NCBI RefSeq assembly: GCF_000331775.1
Contig: NZ_CAPJ01000008.1
Coordinates: 1-5,214, forward strand
From: Xanthomonas translucens pv. translucens DSM 18974
GTDB taxonomy: Bacteria; Pseudomonadota; Gammaproteobacteria; Xanthomonadales; Xanthomonadaceae
Direction of reading: 5' to 3'
Length of the DNA stretch: 5,214 bases
Shown: piece after piece, positions 1-5,214 of the stretch
How positions within the stretch are numbered: the first letter of the stretch is position 1
How the letters are laid out: every line of letters starts with the position of its first letter
Program-made: the position numbers and the translations under genes
Notes under the pieces: generated by a model
What the model was told of the DNA's origin: nothing
Databases searched by the model: none
What the model saw: only the letters and a program-made list of their open reading frames with translations

Positions 1-310
1 GCATGCGCGCCGGCGGCGCTGCAGGCACGACGTTTTCTCCGCTGCCAAGCACACATTGCGCGCCGTTTTGATAGCGCCTGTCTACGCAGCGAGACGAATG
101 CGCGAATCCCTGCAAGTTCAGGTATGGCCGCCACCCATATCAGCCTGAGGCCGATGGCTGCGATTGCGCGGCGTGACAAGCTGATTGTGCCGCGCAAGTG
201 AGGTAACGCTGTCGCATCGGCTCAAAAGGGGCGTGTCGCGCCGCAGGGAACGCGTGTTTTCGCGCGGCGGCGAGCGTAGGGAGATCCATGGCGAGGACAA
301 CAGGTAGAGA
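1..310. other. Upstream region without a convincing gene
   Basis: This stretch precedes the response regulator gene. One plus-strand frame stays open from position 1 to a TGA at 199-201, but its third codon positions are much less G/C-biased than in the genes of this window and the translation resembles nothing I know. The reverse strand is also open across part of it, in a frame running under the response regulator, which is typical of GC-rich shadow frames. I therefore treat it as noncoding. It contains a strong hairpin at 164-197, a smaller one at 141-160, and a repeated GCGTGT (231-236 and 252-257). No clear -35/-10 pair stands out. It most likely carries the promoter and leader of the downstream gene. 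The tail of a gene lying further left cannot be excluded. Confidence 0.6.
164..197 (+). promoter_or_regulatory. Bulged 13-bp inverted repeat upstream of the response regulator
   Basis: The outer arms TTGCGCGGC (164-172) and GCCGCGCAA (189-197) are perfectly complementary. Inside them ACAA (176-179) pairs with TTGT (185-188) around a 5-nt loop, leaving three unpaired bases (173-175) on the left side. That gives 13 base pairs in total. No T-run follows, so it does not look like an intrinsic terminator. It lies about 113 nt before the start codon and could be an operator or a structured 5' leader element. The structure is seen directly; the role is inference. Confidence 0.45.
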
Positions 311-1021
311 ATGAACACACGTATCGTGATTGCCGCCGACCGCAGCATCGTGCTGGAGGGCATGGTCGCCCTGTTGAACAACACGCCCGACATCGACGTG
401 GTCGGCCATGCCGCCGACGGACTGGAATGCGTGCAACTGGTGACCAGGAGACAGCCCGACATCGTGCTGATGGACGTGATGTTACCGGGCCTGAACGGGA
501 TCGAAGCCACGCGCAGGCTGCTGCAGCGCAGCCCGCAGAGCAAGGCGATCTGCATCGCCGCCTCCGATGCCGCCGCCAACGTGCGCGCGGTCATCGATGC
601 CGGCGCCAAGGGCTACCTGGCCCGCAACAGCACCTTTCACGAACTGCTGCGGGCGATCCAGCAGGTCAGCAACGATCAGTTGTACATCAGCCCGGGCCTG
701 TCGCAATCGCTGGTCAGCGAGTACCGCTGCCCGCAGGGCGACGCCGTTTCCGCCTATACGCTGCTGACCTCGCGCGAACGCGAAATCGTGCAGTTGCTGT
801 CCGAAGGCCTGTCCACCAAGGAAATCGCCGCGCGGCTGCACATCAGCGTCAAGACCATCGGCACCCACCGCGAGCACATCATGCTCAAGCTCGGCATGCA
901 CGGCATCGCGCAATTGACCCGCTATGCGATCCGCGAAGGGCTGTCGCCGCTGGACGGCGGAATGGCGACCACCGGACGGGCGGACAGCGACCGGCAGCGG
1001 CTGCTCAGCAACTGCGGCTGA
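311..1021 (+). CDS. NarL/FixJ-family response regulator with LuxR-type DNA-binding domain
   Basis: This 236-residue cytoplasmic protein is a two-component transcription regulator. Residues about 4-118 form the receiver domain. The phospho-acceptor is Asp55 in the 'IVLMDVMLPGLNG' stretch, and GAKGYLARN (98-106) is the usual end-of-domain motif. Residues about 150-212 form a LuxR-type helix-turn-helix, starting with LTSREREIVQLL and continuing through EIAARLHISVKTIGTHREHI and KLGM. The C-terminal 20 or so residues look disordered. Several receiver positions deviate from the norm: the usual Asp-Asp pair is Ala9-Asp10, the conserved Lys is Arg105, and the usual Thr/Ser site appears to be Ala83, with Ser85 nearby. 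The start is supported by AGGTAG about 7 nt upstream (302-307). No histidine kinase gene is in the window, so its partner and targets are unknown. The family is certain; the function is not. Confidence 0.95.
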   Translation: MNTRIVIAADRSIVLEGMVALLNNTPDIDVVGHAADGLECVQLVTRRQPDIVLMDVMLPGLNGIEATRRLLQRSPQSKAICIAASDAAANVRAVIDAGAKGYLARNSTFHELLRAIQQVSNDQLYISPGLSQSLVSEYRCPQGDAVSAYTLLTSREREIVQLLSEGLSTKEIAARLHISVKTIGTHREHIMLKLGMHGIAQLTRYAIREGLSPLDGGMATTGRADSDRQRLLSNCG

Positions 1022-1030
1022 GCGCCGCGT

Positions 1031-1075
1031 GCAAAAGCCCCTCTCCCCTCGCGAGAGGGGTTGGGGTGAGGGTCC
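1031..1075 (+). repeat. Palindromic intergenic repeat, unit 1
   Basis: CCCCTCTC (1038-1045) pairs with GAGAGGGG (1053-1060) as an 8-bp stem with a 7-nt loop, and TTGGGGTGAGGGT follows directly. An alternative fold uses CCCCTC and GAGGGG around a GCGA loop. From memory, this sequence style is dispersed in many copies through Xanthomonadaceae intergenic regions; translated in reverse it gives the familiar spurious 'PHPNPSREGRG' peptide. It sits 16 nt after the stop of the response regulator gene. There is no T-run, so it is not a standard terminator, though it could still slow transcription or protect mRNA 3' ends. The copy number cannot be checked here. Confidence 0.7.
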
Positions 1076-1104
1076 GGCGCGAAGCGGCTCGTAGCGTTGG
1101 GTGC

Positions 1105-1175
1105 ACGGGGCTGAGCCCGTACCCCCATCCGCCCCTTCGGGGCACCTTCCCCCGAAAAGGGGGCAATGGTCCCGA
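1105..1175 (+). repeat. Palindromic intergenic repeat, unit 2 (three small hairpins)
   Basis: Three stem-loops follow each other: ACGGG (1105-1109) with CCCGT (1116-1120); GCCCC (1131-1135) with GGGGC (1139-1143) around TTC; and CCCCC (1149-1153) with GGGGG (1159-1163) around GAAAA. The segment 'CCCCCATCCGCCCCTTCGGGG' style is, from memory, another common dispersed repeat in this bacterial group. It lies 23 nt past the stop of the converging PaiB-like gene at 1198 and could act as a shared 3' end structure for both convergent transcripts. The pairing is visible; the family membership and role are inference. Confidence 0.6.
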
Positions 1176-1197
1176 GGGGAGACGGAACCGGCGCCGC

Positions 1198-1824
1198 TCA
1201 GCCGTGCGGCAGGCGCTCGCGCATCAGCGCGGCGACCGCCTGCGCGCCGGCATCGGCCTGCGCCTGCAGCGCCTGGCGCACCGCGTCCACGTTGGCGGAT
1301 GGATGGTTCTGGCTGAGCTTGAATTTCAGTTCCACCCGTTCCGGCTCGAAGCGGAAGCCGATGATGCCGCGCAACTGGCGCCGTTGCGCGTTGTCGTGCG
1401 GCTCGAAGCGCCAGTCGCTGCCGAGCGCGCGCTCGTGGCGTTCGCTGAGCCGCGCCACCAGGTCGGCCAGCAGCGTTGCGTCGTCGCTGACCTGCAACCG
1501 GCCATGCAGCTGCGCGGTGGCGTAGTTCCAGGTCGGCACCCGCGCCATCGCCTCCTTGTCCGGATACCAGCCCGGCGACACGTAGGCATACGGGCCATGC
1601 ACGATCAGCAGCGCCGGGCCGCGGTGCCGCGCCTGCGGATTGGCACGCGCCCAATGGCCCTCGATCACGATGCGCGCGCCGTCGCGGCGGTACAGCACCG
1701 GCAGCGGGGTGGCGCAGGGCAGGCCGTCGTCGCCGACGGTGACCAGGGTCGCGAACGGATCGCGCGCGATCAGCGCGTCGAGCGCGCCCAGGTCGGTCTC
1801 GGCGAACGCTGGCGGGATATGCAT
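1198..1824 (-). CDS. PaiB-like FMN-binding split-barrel protein
   Basis: This 208-residue protein matches the PaiB / 'FMN-binding negative transcriptional regulator' family (FMN_bind_2 type), whose fold is a flavin- or heme-binding split barrel related to pyridoxamine-phosphate oxidases. The visible family signatures are an N-terminus of type M-x-I-P-P-x-F-x-E-T-D, GHWARANPQ (56-64), GPYAYVSPGWY (77-87), VPTWNY (96-101) and LKFKLSQN (166-173). The length is normal for the family. Bacillus PaiB affects protease and sporulation genes, but the function in Gram-negatives is poorly defined, and a direct DNA-binding role should not be assumed. It is the last gene of the minus-strand cluster, starting 7 nt after the stop of the preceding gene; its own ribosome-binding site is weak, so it probably relies on coupled translation. 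The family assignment is firm; the biochemical role is open. Confidence 0.93.
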   Translation of the reverse strand: MHIPPAFAETDLGALDALIARDPFATLVTVGDDGLPCATPLPVLYRRDGARIVIEGHWARANPQARHRGPALLIVHGPYAYVSPGWYPDKEAMARVPTWNYATAQLHGRLQVSDDATLLADLVARLSERHERALGSDWRFEPHDNAQRRQLRGIIGFRFEPERVELKFKLSQNHPSANVDAVRQALQAQADAGAQAVAALMRERLPHG

Positions 1825-1831
1825 CGGCGGC

Positions 1832-2146
1832 TCAGGCGCGCGTGCCGAGGGTCTGGGTCATGCGTCCGCGCAGCGCCGCATCGTCGTCGGCCTGCGGCGG
1901 CGCCACTTCATGCAGCGAGAAGCCGCGCGCCAGCGCATCGTCTTCGTCCAGGCCGTCGTAGGCGACGAACTCGGCGTCGAACAGCGCCGCTTGCGCGGTG
2001 TCCTCGCTGTCGTAGCTGAGCGTGTTGCCGTCGCTGTCCAGCACCTCGGCGGTGCCGGCCGCGCGCACGCGCAGGCGGGCCCATACCAGGATGCGGCCGA
2101 GGCTGGCCAGATACCACCGGTCGGCGGCGGATGCGTCTGACGTCAT
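1832..2146 (-). CDS. Small acidic protein of unknown function
   Basis: I do not recognise a characterised family. The product is 104 residues with no signal peptide and no membrane segment. It has 14 Asp and 5 Glu against 9 Arg and no Lys, with charge unevenly spread: five Arg lie within residues 10-28 (around 'RILVWARLRVR'), then an acidic middle (DSDG, DSED, DGLDEDDA) and another acidic run near 86-89. The aromatic and hydrophobic spacing in 'WYLASLGRILVWARLRVR' and 'LFDAEFVAYDGLDEDDA' suggests a small folded domain, not disorder. The start ATG (2146-2144) overlaps the preceding gene's TGA as ATGA. That overlap supports this start over a longer in-frame extension to 2428, which would overlap most of the membrane-protein gene. 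The tight coupling suggests co-production, and perhaps interaction, with the membrane protein; this is inference. Confidence 0.8.
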   Translation of the reverse strand: MTSDASAADRWYLASLGRILVWARLRVRAAGTAEVLDSDGNTLSYDSEDTAQAALFDAEFVAYDGLDEDDALARGFSLHEVAPPQADDDAALRGRMTQTLGTRA

Positions 2147-2448
2147 GGAATCACCAGGGAAAGCAGCCAGAGCAGGGCGGCCATGCCCAGCCCGAAGAAG
2201 ATGGTCAGCAGCGACAGCCAGGCCGGCGTCGCCAGCCCGGACAGCGAGCGGTCGCCGAGCGGGCGGTAGCGCCGCGCCAGCAACCAGCCCAGCGCCACCG
2301 GCTTGAGGAAGGCGCCGGGGCCGAACGCGGCCACCAGCGGCGGATGCCGGTCGCGGATATGCACCAGGGTCAGCGGCCAGAAGATCAGGAACGCGCTGAA
2401 CCCGGCGATGGCCACGCCGACGAAGCACAGCGCGAAGAACAGGATCAT
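2143..2448 (-). CDS. Small membrane protein of unknown function
   Basis: This 101-residue protein is predicted from its sequence to lie in the inner membrane. Hydrophobic segments lie at about residues 2-27 (ILFFALCFVGV onward), 38-57 (less hydrophobic, containing AFGPGAFLKP) and 77-100 (WLSLLTIFFGLGMAALLWLL). Between them are short polar stretches, HIRDRHPP and a basic ARRYRPLGDRS loop. I do not recognise the family. The start at 2448 is chosen because an AGAGGA ribosome-binding site lies 6 nt upstream; an in-frame start at 2511 would overlap the end of asnS and add a non-hydrophobic leader. The gene begins 19 nt after the asnS stop and ends in a 4-nt ATGA overlap with the acidic-protein gene, so it is almost certainly cotranscribed with both. 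Confidence 0.85.
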   Translation of the reverse strand: MILFFALCFVGVAIAGFSAFLIFWPLTLVHIRDRHPPLVAAFGPGAFLKPVALGWLLARRYRPLGDRSLSGLATPAWLSLLTIFFGLGMAALLWLLSLVIP

Positions 2449-2454
2449 GGTGCG

Positions 2455-2460
2455 TCCTCT
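2455..2460 (-). promoter_or_regulatory. Ribosome-binding site deciding the membrane-protein start
   Basis: On the minus strand this reads AGAGGA, 6 nt before the ATG at 2448. It is one of the best Shine-Dalgarno matches in the window and lies in the 19-nt gap after the asnS stop. It indicates independent initiation at this gene and sets its start codon. Confidence 0.75.
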
Positions 2461-2467
2461 GGATGCC

Positions 2468-3868
2468 TCAGAACTCGGCGCTGCCCGGTGCGCGCGGGTA
2501 GGGGATCGCATCGCGGATGTTGCTCAGCCCGCAGATGTAGACCACCAGGCGCTCGAAGCCCAGGCCGAAGCCGGCGTGCGGCACCGTGCCGTAGCGGCGG
2601 AAATCGCGGTACCAGCCGTAGTGCTGCGGATCCAGGCCGAACTGCACCATGCGTGTGTCCAGCACGTCCAGGCGCTCCTCGCGCTGGGCGCCGCCGATGA
2701 TCTCGCCGATGCCCGGGGCCAGCACGTCCATCGCCGCGACGGTCTTGCCGTCGTCGTTCAGGCGCATGTAGAAGGCCTTGATGTGCTCTGGGTAGTTGGT
2801 CACCACCACCGGGCGGCCGACGTGCTGCTCGGTCAGCCAGCGCTCGTGCTCGGTCTGCAGGTCCAGGCCCCATTCCACCGGGAACTCGAAGGTGTGCCCG
2901 GACTTCTGCAGCAGCGCGATTGCGTCGCCGTATTCGATGCGCTCGAACGGCGAGTTGATGAACGTCTCCAGCTTGCTGATCGCGGTCTTGTCCACGCGCT
3001 CGGCGATGAACGCCAGGTCGTCGCCGCGCTCCTCGAGCACCGCGCGGAACAGGTACTTGAGGAAGTCCTCGGCGACCCGCGCGTTCTCGGCCAGGTCGGC
3101 GAAGGCGATCTCCGGTTCGATCATCCAGAACTCGGCCAGGTGGCGGGTGGTGTGGCTGTTCTCGGCGCGGAAGGTCGGGCCGAAGGTGTAGACCTTGCTC
3201 AGCGCCAGGCAGTAGGCCTCCACGTTGAGCTGGCCGGACACGGTCAGGAAGGTTTCCTTGCCGAAGAAGTCGCGGCCGAAATCGACCTGGCCCTTGCCGT
3301 CGCGCGGCAGGTTGGCCAGGTCCAGGGTCGACACGCGGAACATCTGCCCGGCGCCTTCGGCGTCGGAGGTGGTGATGATCGGGGTGCTGATCCAGTTGTA
3401 GCCGTTGTGGTGGAAATAGCGGTGCACCGCCTGCGCCAGGCAGTTGCGGATGCGGGTGACCGCGCCGAACAGGTTGGTGCGCGGGCGCAGGTGCGCGACC
3501 TCGCGCAGGAATTCCAGCGAATGCGCCTTGGGCTGGATCGGGTAGGTCTCCGGGTCCTCGACCCAGCCCACCACCTCGATCGCCTCGGCCTGGATCTCGA
3601 AGCTCTGGCCCTGGCCCTGCGAGGCGACCAGGCGCCCGCGCGCGATCACCGCGCAGCCGGCGGTCAGCCGCTTCACGTCCGACTCGTAGTTGGGCAGCTC
3701 GGCCGGCGCCACCACCTGGATCGGCGCGAAGCAGGAGCCGTCGCTGACGTTGACGAAGGACAGACCCGCCTTGGAATCGCGCCGGGTGCGGACCCAGCCG
3801 CGTACCGTCACTTCGCCGCCCGCCGGGATCTTCCCGGCCAGCGCATGCTCAACGCTCACCACCGTCAT
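2468..3868 (-). CDS. asnS: Asparaginyl-tRNA synthetase
   Basis: This class IIb aminoacyl-tRNA synthetase charges tRNA-Asn with asparagine using ATP, in the cytoplasm. At 466 residues it has the length of the E. coli enzyme. Residues about 18-100 form the OB-fold anticodon-binding domain ([21 protein letters not shown]). The catalytic core follows, with motif 1 around '[20 protein letters not shown]' (155-174), motif 2 '[20 protein letters not shown]' (230-249) and motif 3 '[15 protein letters not shown]' (433-447). The enzyme-specific '[20 protein letters not shown]' segment (378-397) is also present. The start at 3868 is favoured over longer in-frame options because GAGGA lies 8 nt upstream and the first residues match the normal N-terminus. 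No key residue appears to be missing. It is the first gene of a four-gene minus-strand cluster and is divergent from the iscA-like gene. Confidence 0.98.
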   Translation of the reverse strand: MTVVSVEHALAGKIPAGGEVTVRGWVRTRRDSKAGLSFVNVSDGSCFAPIQVVAPAELPNYESDVKRLTAGCAVIARGRLVASQGQGQSFEIQAEAIEVVGWVEDPETYPIQPKAHSLEFLREVAHLRPRTNLFGAVTRIRNCLAQAVHRYFHHNGYNWISTPIITTSDAEGAGQMFRVSTLDLANLPRDGKGQVDFGRDFFGKETFLTVSGQLNVEAYCLALSKVYTFGPTFRAENSHTTRHLAEFWMIEPEIAFADLAENARVAEDFLKYLFRAVLEERGDDLAFIAERVDKTAISKLETFINSPFERIEYGDAIALLQKSGHTFEFPVEWGLDLQTEHERWLTEQHVGRPVVVTNYPEHIKAFYMRLNDDGKTVAAMDVLAPGIGEIIGGAQREERLDVLDTRMVQFGLDPQHYGWYRDFRRYGTVPHAGFGLGFERLVVYICGLSNIRDAIPYPRAPGSAEF

Positions 3869-3876
3869 GACTTGAA

Positions 3877-3881
3877 TCCTC
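3877..3881 (-). promoter_or_regulatory. asnS ribosome-binding site
   Basis: On the minus strand this reads GAGGA, 8 nt before the ATG at 3868. It fixes the asnS start, since the reading frame stays open far upstream, through the divergent gene. Confidence 0.7.
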
Positions 3882-3909
3882 GCCGCAGCGACTCGATATG
3901 GAACGGGCA

Positions 3910-3915
3910 AGTGTA
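3910..3915 (-). promoter_or_regulatory. Possible -10 element of the asnS promoter
   Basis: On the minus strand TACACT sits about 42 nt before the asnS start codon, within the divergent intergenic region. No good -35 hexamer is visible at 16-18 bp spacing; the nearest, around 3933-3938, reads CGCAAG. It is a candidate only. Confidence 0.3.
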
Positions 3916-3973
3916 CTGGCTGAACCGCAGCGCTTGCGAGGCGTGGCGCGCATCCGCCGCCGCGCTTCCTCCC

Positions 3974-3979
3974 TATAAT
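3974..3979 (+). promoter_or_regulatory. Consensus -10 element (TATAAT) upstream of the iscA-like gene
   Basis: A perfect TATAAT occurs in an otherwise very GC-rich spacer, 30 nt before the ATG at 4010. Transcription would begin at about 3986, leaving a leader of only about 24 nt that contains the GGAG ribosome-binding site (3997-4000). The -35 region at the right spacing (about 3951-3956, CATCCG) is poor, so the promoter may depend on an activator or simply on the strong -10. Confidence 0.65.
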
Positions 3980-4009
3980 GACCGTTCGCTGTTCCCGGAG
4001 TCGTTCGCC

Positions 4010-4363
4010 ATGGCCATTCACCTCACTCCCGTCGCCTTCGAGCGCGTGCAACGCTTCGTCGCCCAGACCCCCGGCGCGCTCGGCCTGCGCTTCGGGGTCG
4101 AACGCACCGGTTGCTCGGGCTGGGGCCATGTCACCGACCTGGCGCGCGAAGCGCACCCGGACGATGCGGTGTTCGAGCAGGACGGCGTGCGCATCTACGT
4201 CGATGCCGCCAGCCTGCCGCTTGTCGATGGCACCGAGATCGATTTCGCCAAGCAGGGCCTGGGCGAGACCTTCATCTTCCGCAATCCCAACGCCACCGCC
4301 GAATGCGGCTGCGGCGAGAGCTTCACCACCGCCGCCGAGCATGCGGCCGCCGCCGCGTCCTGA
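4010..4363 (+). CDS. iscA: A-type iron-sulfur cluster carrier, IscA-like
   Basis: This 117-residue cytoplasmic protein belongs to the HesB/IscA/ErpA family, which binds Fe-S clusters or iron and passes them to target apoproteins. The three ligand cysteines are present: Cys35 in TGCSG, and Cys99 and Cys101 in ECGCGESF. They fall at the same residue numbers as in E. coli IscA, as I recall its sequence, and the '[16 protein letters not shown]' ending is closer to IscA than to ErpA or SufA. Two oddities stand out: position 40, Tyr in E. coli IscA, is His here, and an alanine-rich tail of about 13 residues follows the CGCGESF motif where the family normally stops. GGAG lies 9 nt before the ATG. 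It is not in an isc or suf cluster; the neighbours are divergent asnS and a convergent phosphopantetheinyl transferase. The family is certain; the choice of iscA over other A-type names is less so. Confidence 0.93.
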   Translation: MAIHLTPVAFERVQRFVAQTPGALGLRFGVERTGCSGWGHVTDLAREAHPDDAVFEQDGVRIYVDAASLPLVDGTEIDFAKQGLGETFIFRNPNATAECGCGESFTTAAEHAAAAAS

Positions 4364-4373
4364 GCGCCGGCGC
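4364..4373. repeat. 10-bp perfect palindrome between convergent stops
   Basis: GCGCCGGCGC begins directly after the iscA-like TGA and fills most of the 15-nt gap before the stop of the opposing gene. A GC-only palindrome this short may be chance in this composition. No T-run accompanies it, so it is not a normal terminator. Confidence 0.35.
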
Positions 4374-4378
4374 CGCGT

Positions 4379-5167
4379 TCACCACGCGTAGTGGGTCAGT
4401 ACCAGCTGCGGATCCAGGTCCAGGCGCGCGAAACCGATCTCGCAGCGCTGGCCCTCGACGAACTGCGCGCATAGCGTCTCGGTGAGCCGCAGGCGCAGGC
4501 GCTGCTGCCCCAGGTCGACCGCACACACCCGGGCCGCGGCGAAGTCGAAATAACGCCCGACCGCGCCGAACGCCGCCTTGAACAGGCTTTCCTTGGCTGA
4601 GAACAGCGCGGTCAGCAGCGCATCGTGCGGCCATTGCGCATCGGCCGCGGCGGCCAGCAGGCTTGTTTCCGTCGTATCGATCGCCACGCCCAGCACCGCC
4701 TCGCGCGCGGTGGGCGCGAGCAGCCGTTCCAGGTCGATGCCGATGCCGCGGCCCTGGCTGGCCGGCAGCGCCACCGCCGCGGCGCAGCCGCCGCTATGGG
4801 AAATGCTGCCCAGGCTGCCGGTTGGCCAGCGTGGCGCGCGTGTCGCGTCGATCGTGATCTCGGCCTGCGCCTGCGCCGGGCCCAGCGCTTCGCCCAGCGC
4901 CAGCCGCGCGGCCAGGCGCCCGAACAGGAATTCCGCCTGGCGCTTGCGCACGCTGCGCGCGACGCTGTCCGGACAGGCGATCGCCGCAGCGGCGAAGGCC
5001 TGCGGCTGGAAGCGCTCGGCATCGAAGGCCAGCGCGTACAGCGGCGTGCCATCGTCCAGCAGGTAGCGGCGTGCGCTACGCAGGGCCGTGGCGACTGCCG
5101 GCGGCAGGTCCAGCTGCAGCGGCTGGCCGACGCGCAGGGCAGGGGTGGGGTGCGGGCGGGCGTTCAA
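4379..5167 (-). CDS. 4'-Phosphopantetheinyl transferase, EntD/Sfp type
   Basis: This enzyme moves the 4'-phosphopantetheine arm of coenzyme A onto a conserved serine of carrier proteins, activating fatty-acid, polyketide or non-ribosomal peptide synthases. Visible signatures are RKRQAEFLFGR (74-84), the P-R-W-P-x-G-x-x-G-S-I-S-H-S block (112-125), GIGIDLE (141-147) with the Mg-binding Asp145 and Glu147, and FSAKESLFKA (189-198) with Glu193 and Lys192/Lys197. The arrangement matches the EntD subgroup, which includes XabA of Xanthomonas albilineans. The start is uncertain: position 5167 is a TTG with only a weak AGG about 8 nt upstream, no ATG or GTG start exists further inside, and the frame continues without a stop to the window's right edge. 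The true start may lie outside. It converges with the iscA-like gene across 15 nt. Which carrier proteins it serves cannot be read here. Confidence 0.93.
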   Translation of the reverse strand: MNARPHPTPALRVGQPLQLDLPPAVATALRSARRYLLDDGTPLYALAFDAERFQPQAFAAAAIACPDSVARSVRKRQAEFLFGRLAARLALGEALGPAQAQAEITIDATRAPRWPTGSLGSISHSGGCAAAVALPASQGRGIGIDLERLLAPTAREAVLGVAIDTTETSLLAAAADAQWPHDALLTALFSAKESLFKAAFGAVGRYFDFAAARVCAVDLGQQRLRLRLTETLCAQFVEGQRCEIGFARLDLDPQLVLTHYAW

Positions 5168-5214
5168 CGCGCTTGCCTGGACGACGTGCCGCAGGGCCAG
5201 GCGCGCGCAGCGCG

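Noticed and set aside
1..201. Open plus-strand frame reaching the left edge, possibly the tail of an upstream gene
   Set aside because: Third-position base use is unlike the real genes here and the translation is unrecognisable. It was kept only as a caveat.
1091..1120. GTAG-headed SMAG/REP-type element
   Set aside because: GTAG is present, but the stem that should follow it directly is missing; the only nearby pairing is a short bulged ACGGG/CCCGT hairpin.
1038..1163. Intrinsic terminators in the convergent spacer
   Set aside because: The stems are strong, but no T-run follows any of them on either strand, so they are better described as repeats.
482..1654. Long minus-strand open frame of 390 codons
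   Set aside because: It is antisense to the response regulator and out of frame with the PaiB-like gene. It includes the spurious peptide encoded by the palindromic repeats.
427..2019. Long plus-strand open frame of 530 codons
   Set aside because: It crosses the response regulator gene out of frame, the repeat spacer and the antisense of the PaiB-like gene. Its translation is an Arg/Ala-rich shadow with no domain.
3985..4008. Possible plant-inducible-promoter (PIP) box, TTCGC-N-TTCGC
   Set aside because: The spacing is 14 nt, not the required 15. It lies downstream of the -10 element and overlaps the ribosome-binding site and start, and the gene is a housekeeping Fe-S carrier.
2303..4009. 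Plus-strand open frame running in frame into the iscA-like gene, suggesting a fusion
   Set aside because: This part is simply the antisense of asnS. The iscA-like gene has its own -10 element, ribosome-binding site and a start matching the family N-terminus.

Overview
This 5.2-kb, GC-rich window looks like a gammaproteobacterial chromosome from Xanthomonas or a close relative in the Xanthomonadaceae. That placement is an inference from three things: the asparaginyl-tRNA synthetase reads like the Xanthomonas version as I remember it, an EntD/XabA-type phosphopantetheinyl transferase is present, and one spacer carries the 'CCCCTCTCCC...GAGAGGGGTTGGGGTGAGGG' style of palindromic repeat common in this group. 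No phage, transposon, CRISPR or toxin-antitoxin signal is visible.

Layout. Positions 1-310 show no convincing gene but hold a strong bulged hairpin (164-197). A NarL/FixJ-type response regulator follows on the plus strand (311-1021). It converges on a minus-strand cluster across a 176-nt spacer (1022-1197) that contains two GC-rich palindromic repeat units. In transcription order the minus-strand cluster is asnS (3868 to 2468), a small three-helix membrane protein (2448 to 2143), a small acidic protein of unknown function (2146 to 1832) and a PaiB-like FMN-binding split-barrel protein (1824 to 1198). The gaps are 19 nt, a 4-nt ATGA overlap and 7 nt, so this is very probably one operon with translational coupling in the middle.

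A 141-nt divergent promoter region (3869-4009) separates asnS from a plus-strand A-type iron-sulfur carrier (4010-4363) that most resembles IscA and is preceded by a perfect TATAAT. Only 15 nt after it, and converging on it, is a Sfp/EntD-type 4'-phosphopantetheinyl transferase on the minus strand. Its start is a TTG or lies beyond the right edge.

Together these are mostly housekeeping functions: aminoacylation of tRNA-Asn, Fe-S cluster delivery and activation of carrier proteins. A response regulator whose kinase is not in the window and two small unknown proteins complete the set. I do not see a convincing new multi-gene system. The items most worth a second look are the unknown membrane/acidic pair locked into the asnS operon, the response regulator's partly degenerate receiver, and the structured leader in front of it.
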